Shown: positions 43,212 through 53,812, numbered from the stretch's first letter. The stretch is DNA of 64,000 nt from Bacteroidota bacterium (GCA_030684395.1 JAUXTT010000036.1:83883-147882), one strand, 5' to 3'. Made by a program: numbers and translations. Notes: generated from the letters alone by a model not told the origin.

Positions 43212-46200
43212 ATGCAAACAATTAATAGAAAACCTGGCAAGAAGTCAAAAGTTTTAATGTTTATTCTACTTTGCTCCTTGTTTATTACTTATTCAGGTAA
43301 GGCGCAAAGCCCTTGCATGCCAAGTGTTCCTTCTTTCACTATAAATCTTACAGGTCAACCCGCCGGAGTTTGGTCATCGCCCAATGTTTCAAGGAATGAT
43401 CAATGTTGTTCAGCAACCTCACCTGATCAGTGTATCTATTTTAATTTAACCCTGGATTCGAATACTGCAGGTATTCAAATCGATATGATCGGGGCAGATC
43501 CGGCGGGTTCATTATTTTATGATATAGGTTGCACCGGAAGTTATCCGGGCGGAACAATAAAGTGTATTTCCGGCGTTGGCCCACACCAGATAACATTTTG
43601 CAAACCAGGTGGGAATAAAAACATCTATAAGATCACCTCTATTTCAAAACCTCTTTTTCCTAACAATGATACAGTAAGAATTGGTTGCAGAAAAAAATTG
43701 AACACATTAGGCATAGTAAACAACACCACTGTTTGGGAATCAATTTTTCCCGGAACACCAGGGCAATATAATTCCTACCTTGATTCAACAAATGTTTCCA
43801 GTCCAACTTACACTCCGGCAAGTGGAGCCCCTGCATATGTAGATTATAGAGTATGTGGTTTCCCTCAAGCATCAGGATGTGGATTTAACTTCACGGTTTG
43901 TGATACTGTTCGTATATACAATTATCCTGTATTATCAGGTTCAATAAACCCAAGCCCGGCAAGCTTTTGCAATATTGGACCAGGAAGTGGAGTAACTGTT
44001 ACTGGCACAGCGAATGGTGGACTTCCCGATTATATATATACCTGGTTTAATAGTTCAAATGTTCAGATTGGAAGTGGGGCTACCTATTTTGCAAATACAG
44101 CCGGAACTTATTCTGTTCAAATAAAAGATAAATTATATAATGCCGCCACATGCCCCGCTTTTTATTCTTCTGTTTCAGTAACTGAAGGAACCGTTCCTAT
44201 TGTTGACGCTGGCGCAAATAAAAAAATCTGTGCTTCAAATCCCACTACAACATTATCCGGTTCAGTTCAGTTTGCAACAGGCGGCATTTGGTCGGGAGGA
44301 GCCGGAACTTACAACCCCGGGAATACTTACTTAACAACAAGCTATACACCAACGGCAGCAGAAATAGCGGCAGGTTTTGTAAAACTCTATTTAACCAGTA
44401 CCGAATCCGGTGGTGGTTGTGTAAACAAAAAAGATTCGACTGTAATTTATTTCTCTCCTGTCATGAATCTTACAATTCCTGCCGTGAGTTTGCCATGCTA
44501 TAATAGTACAACTACTATTTCGACAATCCTTACAGGCGGAACCAACCCTATATCTTATATATGGAGTACGGGAGCCAGTACATCATCTATTATTGGCGGA
44601 GAAGCAACTTATGCAGTAACAGCAACTGATTCTTTAGGATGTGCCGCAAGCACGAACCTTTATTTAACTGCTCCAAATCCTATAGTTCTTTCCTTCACAA
44701 CTTCCGATGCAACTTTTAATGGAGCTTCTGATGGATCTGCCAGTGTAGCCATTTCCGGAGGCACTGCACCTTATTCTGTTTTGTGGAATCCAGGTGGATC
44801 AACATCCGCTTCTATAAACGGGCTTGCATACGGAATATACACTGCTAATATTACTGATGGCAATGGATGTTTAATCTCCGGAAGCACAGTAGTGAATGAA
44901 CCCCGTTGCAATACTTTCTCATTAACTACTACTTCAATTGATGTGACTTGTAACGGTGACAATAATGGAATTGCTACTGTTACTGCCGTTGGTGGAACAC
45001 CCGGGTACACCTACTCGTGGAATACATCACCCGTTTCAACCAACGATACGGTTACAAATCTTGACGCAGGTGCTTACTCAGTTTTGGTTCAAGATGCGGG
45101 AGGTTGCTTTCACACTGCAAATGTTGTAATAAACGAACCAACCACTCTAACCAATTCGATGACTCACAATGATGTTACAACTATTGGAGGAAATAATGGA
45201 GACGCCACAGCCAATCCATTCGGAGGAATGATTCCGTACAGCTATAACTGGAGTACCGGCGCAACAAGTACAGGAATAAATGGTTTAATTGCGGGAATTT
45301 ATTCGGTAAACATTACGGACAACAATGGTTGCATAAAAACAGACGCTGTCAATATTACGCAGCCCCCATGCAATGATCTAACTTTAAATGTTATAAAAAA
45401 TGATGTATTATGCTTTGGCAGTAGTAACGGAAGTGCGATAGCTGTTGTTGGTGGTGCAACCGGATTATATAGTATTGACTGGAGTAATGGCGCATCCGGT
45501 CCTTCGGTAAACAATTTGTCAGCAGGAAATTACTCAGTAACTATTATGGACGAAAAGAAATGTACTGAAACTTTCAACTTCACAATAGTACAACCTTCAC
45601 AATTACTCGTTGGCTTAGCTCCTACCGACATAAGTTGTTTTGGCGCTAATGACGGAACAATTGAATTAACGATTAGCGGAGGCAATTACCCATATACATT
45701 TTCATGGAGTAATGGCTCAACATCAGAAGACCTTGCCAGTCTGCCAAAAGCAACGTATGCTGTTAACGTAATAGATTTAAAAGGTTGCTCTACTACTTCT
45801 TCCACAGCAGTTGATGAACCTGCTCAAATAAATTTAAGCTATACTTCCCAAAATGTATCTTGTTTAAATGGAGCAAACGGATTCATTGATATTACTGTGA
45901 CCGGAGGAACTTTACCATATATTTATACATGGTCCAATGGTGCTGCAACGCAAGATATAAGTGGATTAAACGCGGGTGGTTATTCATTAAATTTAATAGA
46001 CGCAAATAACTGTTCTATCAATACTCCGCTTCAGGTTGCAATTAATCAACCCGACTCAATTCAAGTAGATTCATTTATTGTTTCCTGTTCTGTACCCGGA
46101 TCAGGACAAACCCAGGTAAATGTTGTTCCAACAGGTGGCTACTCAGGAATATTTCAGGTTTCGTTTGACAACGGCGTTACATATAATACCGCAGGAGTAT

Positions 46201-49200
46201 ATACTGAAGTATTAAATAACAACACTACTTATCAGGTTGTTTTGAAAGACGGCAACAACTGTACTTCTTTAATCACTGATAATTTAAGTATTGGTGATGA
46301 AGTAAAAATTGACAGTATAGTTTATAATAAATGTTATGCTGCAGGAATTACTACTATTCCTGTACAAGTATATCCCTCCGGAGGAGCCGGTGCTCTATAC
46401 ACCGTATCTTTTACTAACGGAGTCAGTTATTTACCAGCCGGAACATATACAAGTAGTTTACCAATTGCTACAAGCTATGCAGTAGTAATTAAAGACAAAA
46501 ACGGTTGCATCTCTTCATCTCAAACAATTACTTTACCTGCGATTTTTACTTCTACAACTACCGTTACTTCTAACTTTAACGGCCAAAACATCTCCTGCAA
46601 CGCTGCATCCGACGGTGCTGTTCTTGCCAGTGTAAGCGGGGGAACAAGTCCCTATACTTACTCATGGAATTCAAGCCCTGCTCAAACTACTGCGGCTGCA
46701 ACCAATTTAAGTGCAGGTAACTATACTGTTACTGTTAAAGATGTAAACAATTGTACAATTACTAATACTATCACATTAAACCAACCAACCGTAATTACAG
46801 CAACAGCCGCTGCTACTTCCGACTTCAACGGACAACACATTTCCTGTAATGGTTTAAGCGACGGTGAAGCTACTGCTACTCCTAGCGGTGGAACTGCTCC
46901 TTACACGTATTCATGGAATACTGTTCCTTCTCAAACTAATGCAATTGCAACAAGTTTAGCAGCGGGTACCTATTTAGTGATCGTAAAAGATGTAAATAAT
47001 TGTGCAGTTACCACAGCAGTTACCTTAGTTCAACCAACTGCAATTACTTCCACAGTTACTATTACTTCTAACTTTAACGGGCAAACTATTTCTTGTAATG
47101 GTGTAGCTGATGGTGCGGTGCTTGCAAGTGCTAATGGTGGCACAGGAGCATATGCTTATTCATGGAACACTACTCCGGTTCAAACCACTGCTGCTGCAAC
47201 AGGATTAGGTGCTGGATCATATACTGTTACTATTAAAGATGTAAACAATTGTACAATTACTAATACCATTACTTTGGTGCAACCTACTGCGATTACTGCT
47301 TCTGCTATAGTAACATCAAACTTCAACGGTCAACACATTTCTTGTAATGGCTTAAGTGATGGGCAGGCTACCGCCACTCCTAATGGTGGAACTGCACCTT
47401 ACACCTATTCATGGAATACGACTCCGGCACAAACTACTGCTACTGCAATAGGTTTAGCGGTGGGCACTTATTCTGTTATTATTAAAGATGTAAACGACTG
47501 TGCTTATACTACTACAGTTACTTTAGTTCAACCTACAGTAATCACTTCAACAGTTACTATTACATCTGACTTTAATGGTCAAAATATTTCTTGTAATGGT
47601 GCCGCTGATGGTTCAGTACTTGCAGGTGTAAATGGCGGTACAGGAACATATGCTTATTCATGGAACACTACTCCAGCTCAAACAACAGCGACAGCTACTG
47701 GTTTGATTGCAGGCACTTATACAGTAAGTATCAACGATATAAATAATTGTACTGTTTCTAACACAATTACACTTACTCAACCTACTTCGGTTACTGCTTC
47801 TGCTATAGTTACTTCTAACTTCAACGGGCAACATATTTCTTGTGATGGTTTAAGTGATGGGCAAGCTACCGCCACTCCTAATGGTGGAACTGCTCCTTAT
47901 ACTTATTCCTGGAATACTGTTCCTTCCCAAACTAATGCAATTGCAACAAATTTAGCAGCGGGTACTTATTCAGTTATCATAAAAGATGTAAATAATTGTG
48001 CGGTTACTACAACAGTTACTTTAGTGCAACCAACAGCTATTACTTCTACGGTTACTATTACTTCAAATTTTAATGGTCAAAATATTTCTTGCTACGGTGC
48101 TACGGATGGTGCAGTAATTGCCAGTGTGAATGGTGGAACAGGGGCATATGCCTATTCTTGGAACACTACTCCGGTTCAAACAACCGCTACAGCTAATGGT
48201 TTGACCGCAGGCGGTTATATAATAACTATCAACGATATAAACAATTGTACTGTTACAAACACTGTTACACTTACTCAACCCACAGCAATTACAGCAACTA
48301 CGGCAGTAACTTCTAACTATAATGGGCAAAACATCTCTTGCAACGGATTAGCCAACGGTGAAGCAACCGCTACTCCTAATGGTGGAACAGCACCTTACAC
48401 ATACTCGTGGAATACAGTTCCTGCACAAACAAACGCAAGTGCAACGGGATTAAGTGCAAGTGCATATACTGTTGCTGTAACTGACATCAATGGTTGCAGT
48501 ATAACCTCCAGCATTGCATTAACACAACCATTAGCGCTAAATATAAACCTTATTGATATTAGTTCTTTCAACGGTTTTAATGTAAGCTGTTTTGGAAGTA
48601 GTAATGGTTACATCGATATTCAGGTTGATGGCGGAACTGGAATTTACTCATATAATTGGTCTAATTCAGCAACGAGTCAGGACATATCAACTATCAGTGT
48701 AGGAACGTATGAAGTAATAGTATCAGATGCTAATGGTTGTTTAGATTCTTTAGAAACCCTTATTACTGAACCTACCGTTTTAGTCACAACAATCGATTCG
48801 TTAAGCAATTATAGCGGATACAATGTTAGCTGCTACGGATTAACAGATGGTGATATTTATGTTAGTGTTACAGGTGGTGTAAGCACATATACTTACACAT
48901 GGAGTAACAATACAAATCAGGAAGATCTTTCCAATGTAAGTGAAGGTTCTTATAATTTACTCGTTACAGATTTAAATAATTGCTTTGTTAACATTGACAC
49001 CGTTTTAACGGGGCCTGCAAAGGTTATTATGTATATCACAAAAGTTGATCCTCTTTGTCATGGATTATCAACCGGCTCTGTAGACGTAGCTATTACAGGA
49101 GGTGTTACTCCATATAACTACAACTGGTCTAATAATGCAACAACTGAAGACCTTACATCAATTTCAGCCGGGGTTTATGAGCTTAATTTAACCGACAAAA

Positions 49201-49979
49201 ATGGCTGTAAGGATTCGATCACAGTTACAATAAACCAACCGGACACACTTGGGCTTACAAAAACTTATGATGGGTTAAAATGTTATGGTGATTCAATTGG
49301 GAACATACACTTAAATACATTTGGTGGAACATTACCCTACTCTTACTTATGGTCAAATGGAAATGCAACAGCTATTTTAACTAATATTTCGCATGGAACA
49401 TATTCAGTACTAATTACTGATGCTCATGGATGTGAATACAGAGATACAACCATCATTACTCAGCCCGATTCATTAACATTGGCACTTACAAGCCCAACTT
49501 ACCCAAGCGGATATAACATAAGCTCATACAATGGAAACGACGGAGCAATTAACACAACAGTAAATGGAGGAACAACACCTTACACTTACTTATGGTCGAA
49601 TGGAAGTAATGAAGAGAACCTTATCAATTTAAGTTCGGGTTTATATCACTTAACCGTAATCGATACAAATGGTTGTACAGTTTCTGCGGAAATAACTTTA
49701 CACCAACCATTGATCCTGGAAATGCCACAAGGATATTCACCTAACAATGATAACAAAAATGACTTCTTCGTTGTACATGGTATTGAAGCCTATCCCGACA
49801 ACCTATTGACAATCTATAACCGTTGGGGAAATATTGTATACAATAAAGATGGGTACTTGAACGAATGGGATGGAAATAGTAACAATGGACAAGAATTACC
49901 AACCGGAACCTACTTTGCTATTCTCGAAGTAAATAATGGCGAAATTGTTTTGAAAGGTTATGTAGAACTAAGACGCTAA
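43212..49979 (+). CDS. Giant SprB-repeat surface adhesin with T9SS type B (gliding motility) C-terminal domain
   Basis: A secreted protein of about 2255 residues. The start is placed at the Met at 43212, before the signal (VLMFILLCSLFITYSGKAQ); the frame opens at 43143. After an N-terminal region with many Cys, almost all of the protein is SprB-type repeats (S-C-x-G-x-x-D-G-x-x-x-x-x-x-G-G-x-x-P-Y-x-Y-x-W). These include eight regular 83-residue units (46548-48539). The last 85 residues are the gliding-associated type B CTD (GYSPNNDNKNDFFVVHG ... YNRWGNIVYN, TGTYFAILEVNNGE). SprB-like proteins move along the cell and bind surfaces. It heads an operon with PorP/SprF and PorE-like genes. Confidence 0.92.
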   Translation: MQTINRKPGKKSKVLMFILLCSLFITYSGKAQSPCMPSVPSFTINLTGQPAGVWSSPNVSRNDQCCSATSPDQCIYFNLTLDSNTAGIQIDMIGADPAGSLFYDIGCTGSYPGGTIKCISGVGPHQITFCKPGGNKNIYKITSISKPLFPNNDTVRIGCRKKLNTLGIVNNTTVWESIFPGTPGQYNSYLDSTNVSSPTYTPASGAPAYVDYRVCGFPQASGCGFNFTVCDTVRIYNYPVLSGSINPSPASFCNIGPGSGVTVTGTANGGLPDYIYTWFNSSNVQIGSGATYFANTAGTYSVQIKDKLYNAATCPAFYSSVSVTEGTVPIVDAGANKKICASNPTTTLSGSVQFATGGIWSGGAGTYNPGNTYLTTSYTPTAAEIAAGFVKLYLTSTESGGGCVNKKDSTVIYFSPVMNLTIPAVSLPCYNSTTTISTILTGGTNPISYIWSTGASTSSIIGGEATYAVTATDSLGCAASTNLYLTAPNPIVLSFTTSDATFNGASDGSASVAISGGTAPYSVLWNPGGSTSASINGLAYGIYTANITDGNGCLISGSTVVNEPRCNTFSLTTTSIDVTCNGDNNGIATVTAVGGTPGYTYSWNTSPVSTNDTVTNLDAGAYSVLVQDAGGCFHTANVVINEPTTLTNSMTHNDVTTIGGNNGDATANPFGGMIPYSYNWSTGATSTGINGLIAGIYSVNITDNNGCIKTDAVNITQPPCNDLTLNVIKNDVLCFGSSNGSAIAVVGGATGLYSIDWSNGASGPSVNNLSAGNYSVTIMDEKKCTETFNFTIVQPSQLLVGLAPTDISCFGANDGTIELTISGGNYPYTFSWSNGSTSEDLASLPKATYAVNVIDLKGCSTTSSTAVDEPAQINLSYTSQNVSCLNGANGFIDITVTGGTLPYIYTWSNGAATQDISGLNAGGYSLNLIDANNCSINTPLQVAINQPDSIQVDSFIVSCSVPGSGQTQVNVVPTGGYSGIFQVSFDNGVTYNTAGVYTEVLNNNTTYQVVLKDGNNCTSLITDNLSIGDEVKIDSIVYNKCYAAGITTIPVQVYPSGGAGALYTVSFTNGVSYLPAGTYTSSLPIATSYAVVIKDKNGCISSSQTITLPAIFTSTTTVTSNFNGQNISCNAASDGAVLASVSGGTSPYTYSWNSSPAQTTAAATNLSAGNYTVTVKDVNNCTITNTITLNQPTVITATAAATSDFNGQHISCNGLSDGEATATPSGGTAPYTYSWNTVPSQTNAIATSLAAGTYLVIVKDVNNCAVTTAVTLVQPTAITSTVTITSNFNGQTISCNGVADGAVLASANGGTGAYAYSWNTTPVQTTAAATGLGAGSYTVTIKDVNNCTITNTITLVQPTAITASAIVTSNFNGQHISCNGLSDGQATATPNGGTAPYTYSWNTTPAQTTATAIGLAVGTYSVIIKDVNDCAYTTTVTLVQPTVITSTVTITSDFNGQNISCNGAADGSVLAGVNGGTGTYAYSWNTTPAQTTATATGLIAGTYTVSINDINNCTVSNTITLTQPTSVTASAIVTSNFNGQHISCDGLSDGQATATPNGGTAPYTYSWNTVPSQTNAIATNLAAGTYSVIIKDVNNCAVTTTVTLVQPTAITSTVTITSNFNGQNISCYGATDGAVIASVNGGTGAYAYSWNTTPVQTTATANGLTAGGYIITINDINNCTVTNTVTLTQPTAITATTAVTSNYNGQNISCNGLANGEATATPNGGTAPYTYSWNTVPAQTNASATGLSASAYTVAVTDINGCSITSSIALTQPLALNINLIDISSFNGFNVSCFGSSNGYIDIQVDGGTGIYSYNWSNSATSQDISTISVGTYEVIVSDANGCLDSLETLITEPTVLVTTIDSLSNYSGYNVSCYGLTDGDIYVSVTGGVSTYTYTWSNNTNQEDLSNVSEGSYNLLVTDLNNCFVNIDTVLTGPAKVIMYITKVDPLCHGLSTGSVDVAITGGVTPYNYNWSNNATTEDLTSISAGVYELNLTDKNGCKDSITVTINQPDTLGLTKTYDGLKCYGDSIGNIHLNTFGGTLPYSYLWSNGNATAILTNISHGTYSVLITDAHGCEYRDTTIITQPDSLTLALTSPTYPSGYNISSYNGNDGAINTTVNGGTTPYTYLWSNGSNEENLINLSSGLYHLTVIDTNGCTVSAEITLHQPLILEMPQGYSPNNDNKNDFFVVHGIEAYPDNLLTIYNRWGNIVYNKDGYLNEWDGNSNNGQELPTGTYFAILEVNNGEIVLKGYVELRR
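46548..48539 (+). repeat. Eight 249-bp tandem units, four copies of a 498-bp A-B pair
   Basis: Eight in-frame units of exactly 83 codons. Odd units (A) read SCNGxADGAVLASxNGGTGAYAYSWNT; even units (B) read SCNGLSDGxATATPNGGTAPYTYSWNT. Strict alternation means the region grew by copying a two-unit block. Each unit keeps two Cys (ISC and the later NNC or NDC, with NGC in the last unit), about 52 residues apart. The copies are very close in DNA, so length changes by recombination are likely. Confidence 0.85.
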
Positions 49980-49999
49980 TCAAAAACTCTTAAGAAATC

Positions 50000-50923
50000 A
50001 TGAAAAAAATTATCATATTATTTTTTGCGGCAATGCTCAGCATAACTGTAAAAGCACAACAAGATCCAATGATCAGCCAGTATATGTTTAACGGTTTGTT
50101 TTTAAACCCGGCTTATGCAGGAAGTCACAAATATGTAACATCAAGTTTATTGCACCGAACGCAATGGGTCAATTTTTCGGGGGCACCAAAAACTATGTTG
50201 CTAGCTGTTGATGGATTGATCCCAACAAAATCTAAAAACATGGGAGGTGGATTAATAGTTGCTCACGATAGAATAGGTGCTACAGAGCAAACCGATATCT
50301 ATGCAAACTATGCTTATCAACTAAAACTAGGAACAGGTAAACTGGCATTTGGATTAAAAGCCGGAGCATCTAATTATGTTTTTAAAAGCGATGGATTAAC
50401 AATTTGGGACGAAGGAGATGACCAGTTTACCGGAAGAAGAACTACCTGGCTTCCAAAATTCGGTTTCGGTACTTATTACTTTACAGAAAAATGGTATGCC
50501 GGAATATCAATGCCTACTCTTTTAGCCGTTGATGCCAACCACAATTTCAGTGTTGATGTAAACAGTGCTTCTTTTCTTCAAAGACATTATTATGCTTACG
50601 GAGGTTACGTTTTTAAACTGAATGAGCAATTAAAACTAAAGCCATCTATTTTACTAAAATATTTACCTGCCGCTCCGGTAGAAGCTGACATCAATATGAA
50701 TTTATTGTATAAAGATCAGTTTTGGATCGGAGCTTCCTATCGTTCCAAAGATGCTGTAGTAATAATGTTAGAATATCAAACAAATGCTCGTTTTAGAGTT
50801 GGATATGCATTTGACTACACCACTTCAAAAATACGTAACTACTCAACCGGCACGCATGAAATTATGATTGGGTATGATTTCGGAAAAGATATTATTAAAG
50901 TAAAGACCCCACGCTATTTCTAA
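50000..50923 (+). CDS. PorP/SprF-family T9SS outer-membrane protein, SprF-like
   Basis: A 307-residue outer-membrane barrel with signal ending TVKAQ. Family hallmarks are QQDPMISQYMFNGLFLNPAYAGSHKY at the mature N-terminus and LLHRTQWVNFSGAPKTMLLAVDG. It starts 20 bp after the SprB-like gene. In Flavobacterium johnsoniae the SprF protein next to SprB is needed for its surface display, so this protein is probably the cognate partner of the giant adhesin. The C-terminal strand ends in Phe (PRYF), as expected of an outer-membrane protein. Confidence 0.92.
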   Translation: MKKIIILFFAAMLSITVKAQQDPMISQYMFNGLFLNPAYAGSHKYVTSSLLHRTQWVNFSGAPKTMLLAVDGLIPTKSKNMGGGLIVAHDRIGATEQTDIYANYAYQLKLGTGKLAFGLKAGASNYVFKSDGLTIWDEGDDQFTGRRTTWLPKFGFGTYYFTEKWYAGISMPTLLAVDANHNFSVDVNSASFLQRHYYAYGGYVFKLNEQLKLKPSILLKYLPAAPVEADINMNLLYKDQFWIGASYRSKDAVVIMLEYQTNARFRVGYAFDYTTSKIRNYSTGTHEIMIGYDFGKDIIKVKTPRYF

Positions 50924-50934
50924 AACCAAGCATT

Positions 50935-52839
50935 ATGAAGAACATCATCATTTTAATAAGCTCCACATTGATCTTAACAATGAGTTGCACCAACGGCCTT
51001 TATAAAAAGGGTGTTAAGAACTACAATAAAATGGCTTACAGCAAAGCCATTACTAACTTTGAAAAGTATCTTGTAAAAAAAGACCAACCCAACGATGCAA
51101 AAATAAAATTAGCCAATTCATATCGTCAGGTGAATGATATTCCTAACGCGGAAAAATGGTTCGCTCGTATTGTGGAACTCCCGGAAAGTGAACCTGCAAA
51201 TATGTTTTATTATGGCAAAATCTTAATGAGTCAGGAAAAATATGAAGAAGCAAAAAAATGGTTTAGTTCTTATCTTCAAAAAGTTCCTGATGATTTCGTT
51301 GCTGAAATGTTATTGGTATCTTGCAACTCAATCAGTTCTTTCAAAGAAGATACTACCCTGTTTACAATAAAAGAAGCTAACATACCTGAAATCGCAACCG
51401 CATTTGCCCAGGTTCCATATGGCAAGGGAATCGTTTTCAGTGCGGATAAAATAGCATTCAAAAATTCTACAACTGCTAACTGGACGGGTCGCTCGTACCT
51501 TGATATTTATTTTTCACAAAAAGATGATAACGGAAAATGGATGAGCCCTGCCCTGTTAAGGGGTACTGTAAACGGGCAATATCATGAAGGCCCCGCTTGC
51601 TTTAATCAAAAAGGTGATGTTGTTTATTTTACCAGAAGCAATTATTTCAAAAAGAAAAAATTAATCAAGAGCTCAAAAGATGAGAACAACCTCAAACTTT
51701 TCAGAGCCGAATTAGTTGGTGATAACTGGACAAATGTAACTGAGCTTCCTTTTAATAGTGATGAGTTTTCATGCGGACATCCCAGTCTTTCATCTGATGA
51801 TAAAACACTTTATTTTATTTCAGACATGCCGGGAGGTATTGGGGGAACTGATATATACAAATCTACTTTTGACGGAACTACCTGGACCAAAGCGGAGAAT
51901 TTGGGAAATGAAATAAATACTCAGGGAAATGAAATGTTTCCTTATATCCATAGTGATGGTACGTTTTATTTTTCATCAGATGCGCACAATAACCTTGGCG
52001 GGCTTGATGTGTTTATGACCTATTATGACGGAAGGAAATGGCTGCAGGTGGAAAACCTGAATTACCCTCTAAATACATCTAAAGATGACTTCGCCTTTGT
52101 GTTGAACAAAGACAACAAAACCGGATATGTATCCTCTAACCGTGAAGCAGGCAACGATAAGATTTTTGAGATTACAAAAAACGACCCTACATTCATTTTA
52201 TCTGGTTTGGTAAGCCACAAAGGGAGGCCTAATGAAGGAATTGACTCAGCTGTTATCGAGATCCAAAATCTTACAGAAAAAACAAAAGGGTTTGTTGTGA
52301 CTAACAAATCGGGTTATTATAAGGTAAAACTGAATGCAAAATGCGAATATGCAGTAAAAGCATGGAAGCCCATGTATTTTACAATTACCCCGCTTCAAAA
52401 TTTTTGCATGATCGGTAAAAAAGTATCAGAAAATTTTACAGCGAACTTCCTTTTAGATCAGGTTATTCTGGAAAAACCAATTGTGCTGGAAAATATCTAT
52501 TATGACCTCGACAAATGGTTTATTCGCCCGGATGCTGCACTTGAGCTTAACCGTGTGGTTCAATTAATGCAGGATAATCCTTCTTTACAAATAGAACTTA
52601 GCTCACACACAGATTCCCGTGCGGGTGATCAATACAATTTAGTTCTTTCGGATAAACGTGCCAAAGCCGCCGTTGAGTATCTAATCTCTAAAGGCATTGA
52701 TGCAAACCGTATGCGTTGGAAGGGATACGGCGAAAGCAAACTAATAAATGAGTGCAAAAACAAGGTTGTGTGTACTGAAGAAGAGCATCAAAAAAACAGA
52801 AGAACAGAATTTAAAGCAATCAAACTCACAAAAAAATAG
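50935..52839 (+). CDS. PorE-like TPR/PD40/CRD/OmpA protein
   Basis: A 634-residue lipoprotein (lipobox LTMSC, Cys18). Three or four TPRs occupy residues 25-125 (YNKMAYSKAITNFEKYL, AKWFSSYLQKV-like). A PD40 propeller spans about 150-430 with blades such as SSDDKTLYFISDMPGG and HSDGTFYFSSDAHNNLGG. A regulatory-like fold follows (GLVSHKGRPNEGIDSAVIEI), then an OmpA domain from about 520 (NIYYDLDKWFIRPDAALEL ... SSHTDSRAGDQYNLVLSDKRA). It starts 11 bp after the SprF-like gene. The operon position suggests it anchors the adhesin-SprF assembly to peptidoglycan. Confidence 0.88.
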   Translation: MKNIIILISSTLILTMSCTNGLYKKGVKNYNKMAYSKAITNFEKYLVKKDQPNDAKIKLANSYRQVNDIPNAEKWFARIVELPESEPANMFYYGKILMSQEKYEEAKKWFSSYLQKVPDDFVAEMLLVSCNSISSFKEDTTLFTIKEANIPEIATAFAQVPYGKGIVFSADKIAFKNSTTANWTGRSYLDIYFSQKDDNGKWMSPALLRGTVNGQYHEGPACFNQKGDVVYFTRSNYFKKKKLIKSSKDENNLKLFRAELVGDNWTNVTELPFNSDEFSCGHPSLSSDDKTLYFISDMPGGIGGTDIYKSTFDGTTWTKAENLGNEINTQGNEMFPYIHSDGTFYFSSDAHNNLGGLDVFMTYYDGRKWLQVENLNYPLNTSKDDFAFVLNKDNKTGYVSSNREAGNDKIFEITKNDPTFILSGLVSHKGRPNEGIDSAVIEIQNLTEKTKGFVVTNKSGYYKVKLNAKCEYAVKAWKPMYFTITPLQNFCMIGKKVSENFTANFLLDQVILEKPIVLENIYYDLDKWFIRPDAALELNRVVQLMQDNPSLQIELSSHTDSRAGDQYNLVLSDKRAKAAVEYLISKGIDANRMRWKGYGESKLINECKNKVVCTEEEHQKNRRTEFKAIKLTKK

Positions 52840-53080
52840 AATTTTATTTCAGCAAATTAAACTTTTGAACCTGAATGAAATCTATTACATTTGATATATG
52901 CTTTACAACGTTGATACAATTACAAAAAAAGGAAGGTCTTCTGTAGGCTCTTCTAACTGCGTTCGTAACACTATTTTCTCCATCACCGCTTATCCTGCTG
53001 GTTGATCTAATTTGAAAGAGTAATGCTATCTGCATTGCTCCGGTTACATTTCTTAAGTATCCATTTTAAATTACATCACA

Positions 53081-53716
53081 ATGAAAACAATAAAACTGTT
53101 TTGTATAATAACGGCATTACTATTTACTGTAGATTGTTCAGCCATATCGATTCGATCCGACTCAGTTATTATCCGCATACATTTTCTTCACGGTTCAAAA
53201 CCAAAACGGGAATTCAGGCATGAAGAAGACAGGTGGTTTGGAGGAGTTTTAGGCGGGCACGCAGGTATTGAAATAAGTCCGAATAAGATCTTAAATTTTC
53301 AGCCTAAATCCCGGCCTCACTTATTTAGCAAACGAAGTATCATCAATAGTAAATTCAGCTTTCATGATACCATTTCCTTTTATGAGATCCTTGGAGGCAA
53401 ATCTGATTCTGTAAAGAAAACCATTATCAGCATCAAGATCTCAGCTAAACAAAAAAACGTACTCGATAGTATAGTTCTTGCCTATACAAAACGCTGCCCT
53501 TACGACTATGCTTTTTTCGGAATGCGTTGTGGGTCGGCGGTCTATGATGTTTTGGCTCAAACAGGAGTAGTAAGAAAACTACCCTTCAAAAAAACGTGGC
53601 GCAGGATCTTCTATCCAAGAAAACTACGCCGACTTCTTGAATATGGAAATATCACAGGGTTTGTTTCTATCAGGAAAGAAAATGGAAGTAAAAAAAGAAA
53701 ATGGGAAAAAGACTAA
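53081..53716 (+). CDS. Hypothetical secreted protein, possible papain-like (permuted NlpC/P60) cysteine hydrolase
   Basis: A 211-residue protein with a signal peptide (LFTVDCSA). A His in FGGVLGGHAGIEIS and a Cys in FGMRCGSAVYDVLAQTG are arranged as in circularly permuted papain-like NlpC/P60 (YiiX-type) proteins, where H-G-x and C-x-x-x-V motifs occur in that order. The C-terminus is strongly basic (KTWRRIFYPRKLRRLLEYG, then KRKWEKD). The family is not certain and the enzymatic idea is inference. The gap of about 240 bp before it holds nothing I recognise. Confidence 0.6.
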   Translation: MKTIKLFCIITALLFTVDCSAISIRSDSVIIRIHFLHGSKPKREFRHEEDRWFGGVLGGHAGIEISPNKILNFQPKSRPHLFSKRSIINSKFSFHDTISFYEILGGKSDSVKKTIISIKISAKQKNVLDSIVLAYTKRCPYDYAFFGMRCGSAVYDVLAQTGVVRKLPFKKTWRRIFYPRKLRRLLEYGNITGFVSIRKENGSKKRKWEKD

Positions 53717-53812
53717 TTGATCCGCTAACCTACACTTTAAATCCTAAAAAAAGTTATCTTTAATATTCAATTAAAGTAAACCATTTAGATACTTTATTGT
53801 GATAATCAGTAG

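Noticed and set aside
48063..48329. Cys-rich 88-codon frame opposite the adhesin repeats
   Set aside because: It arises from complementing Thr/Asn-rich repeat codons and has no independent support.
46548..48539. Regular repeats that could be taken for a CRISPR-like or minisatellite array
   Set aside because: Units are 249 bp, keep one reading frame throughout and encode SprB repeats, so they are coding tandem duplications.
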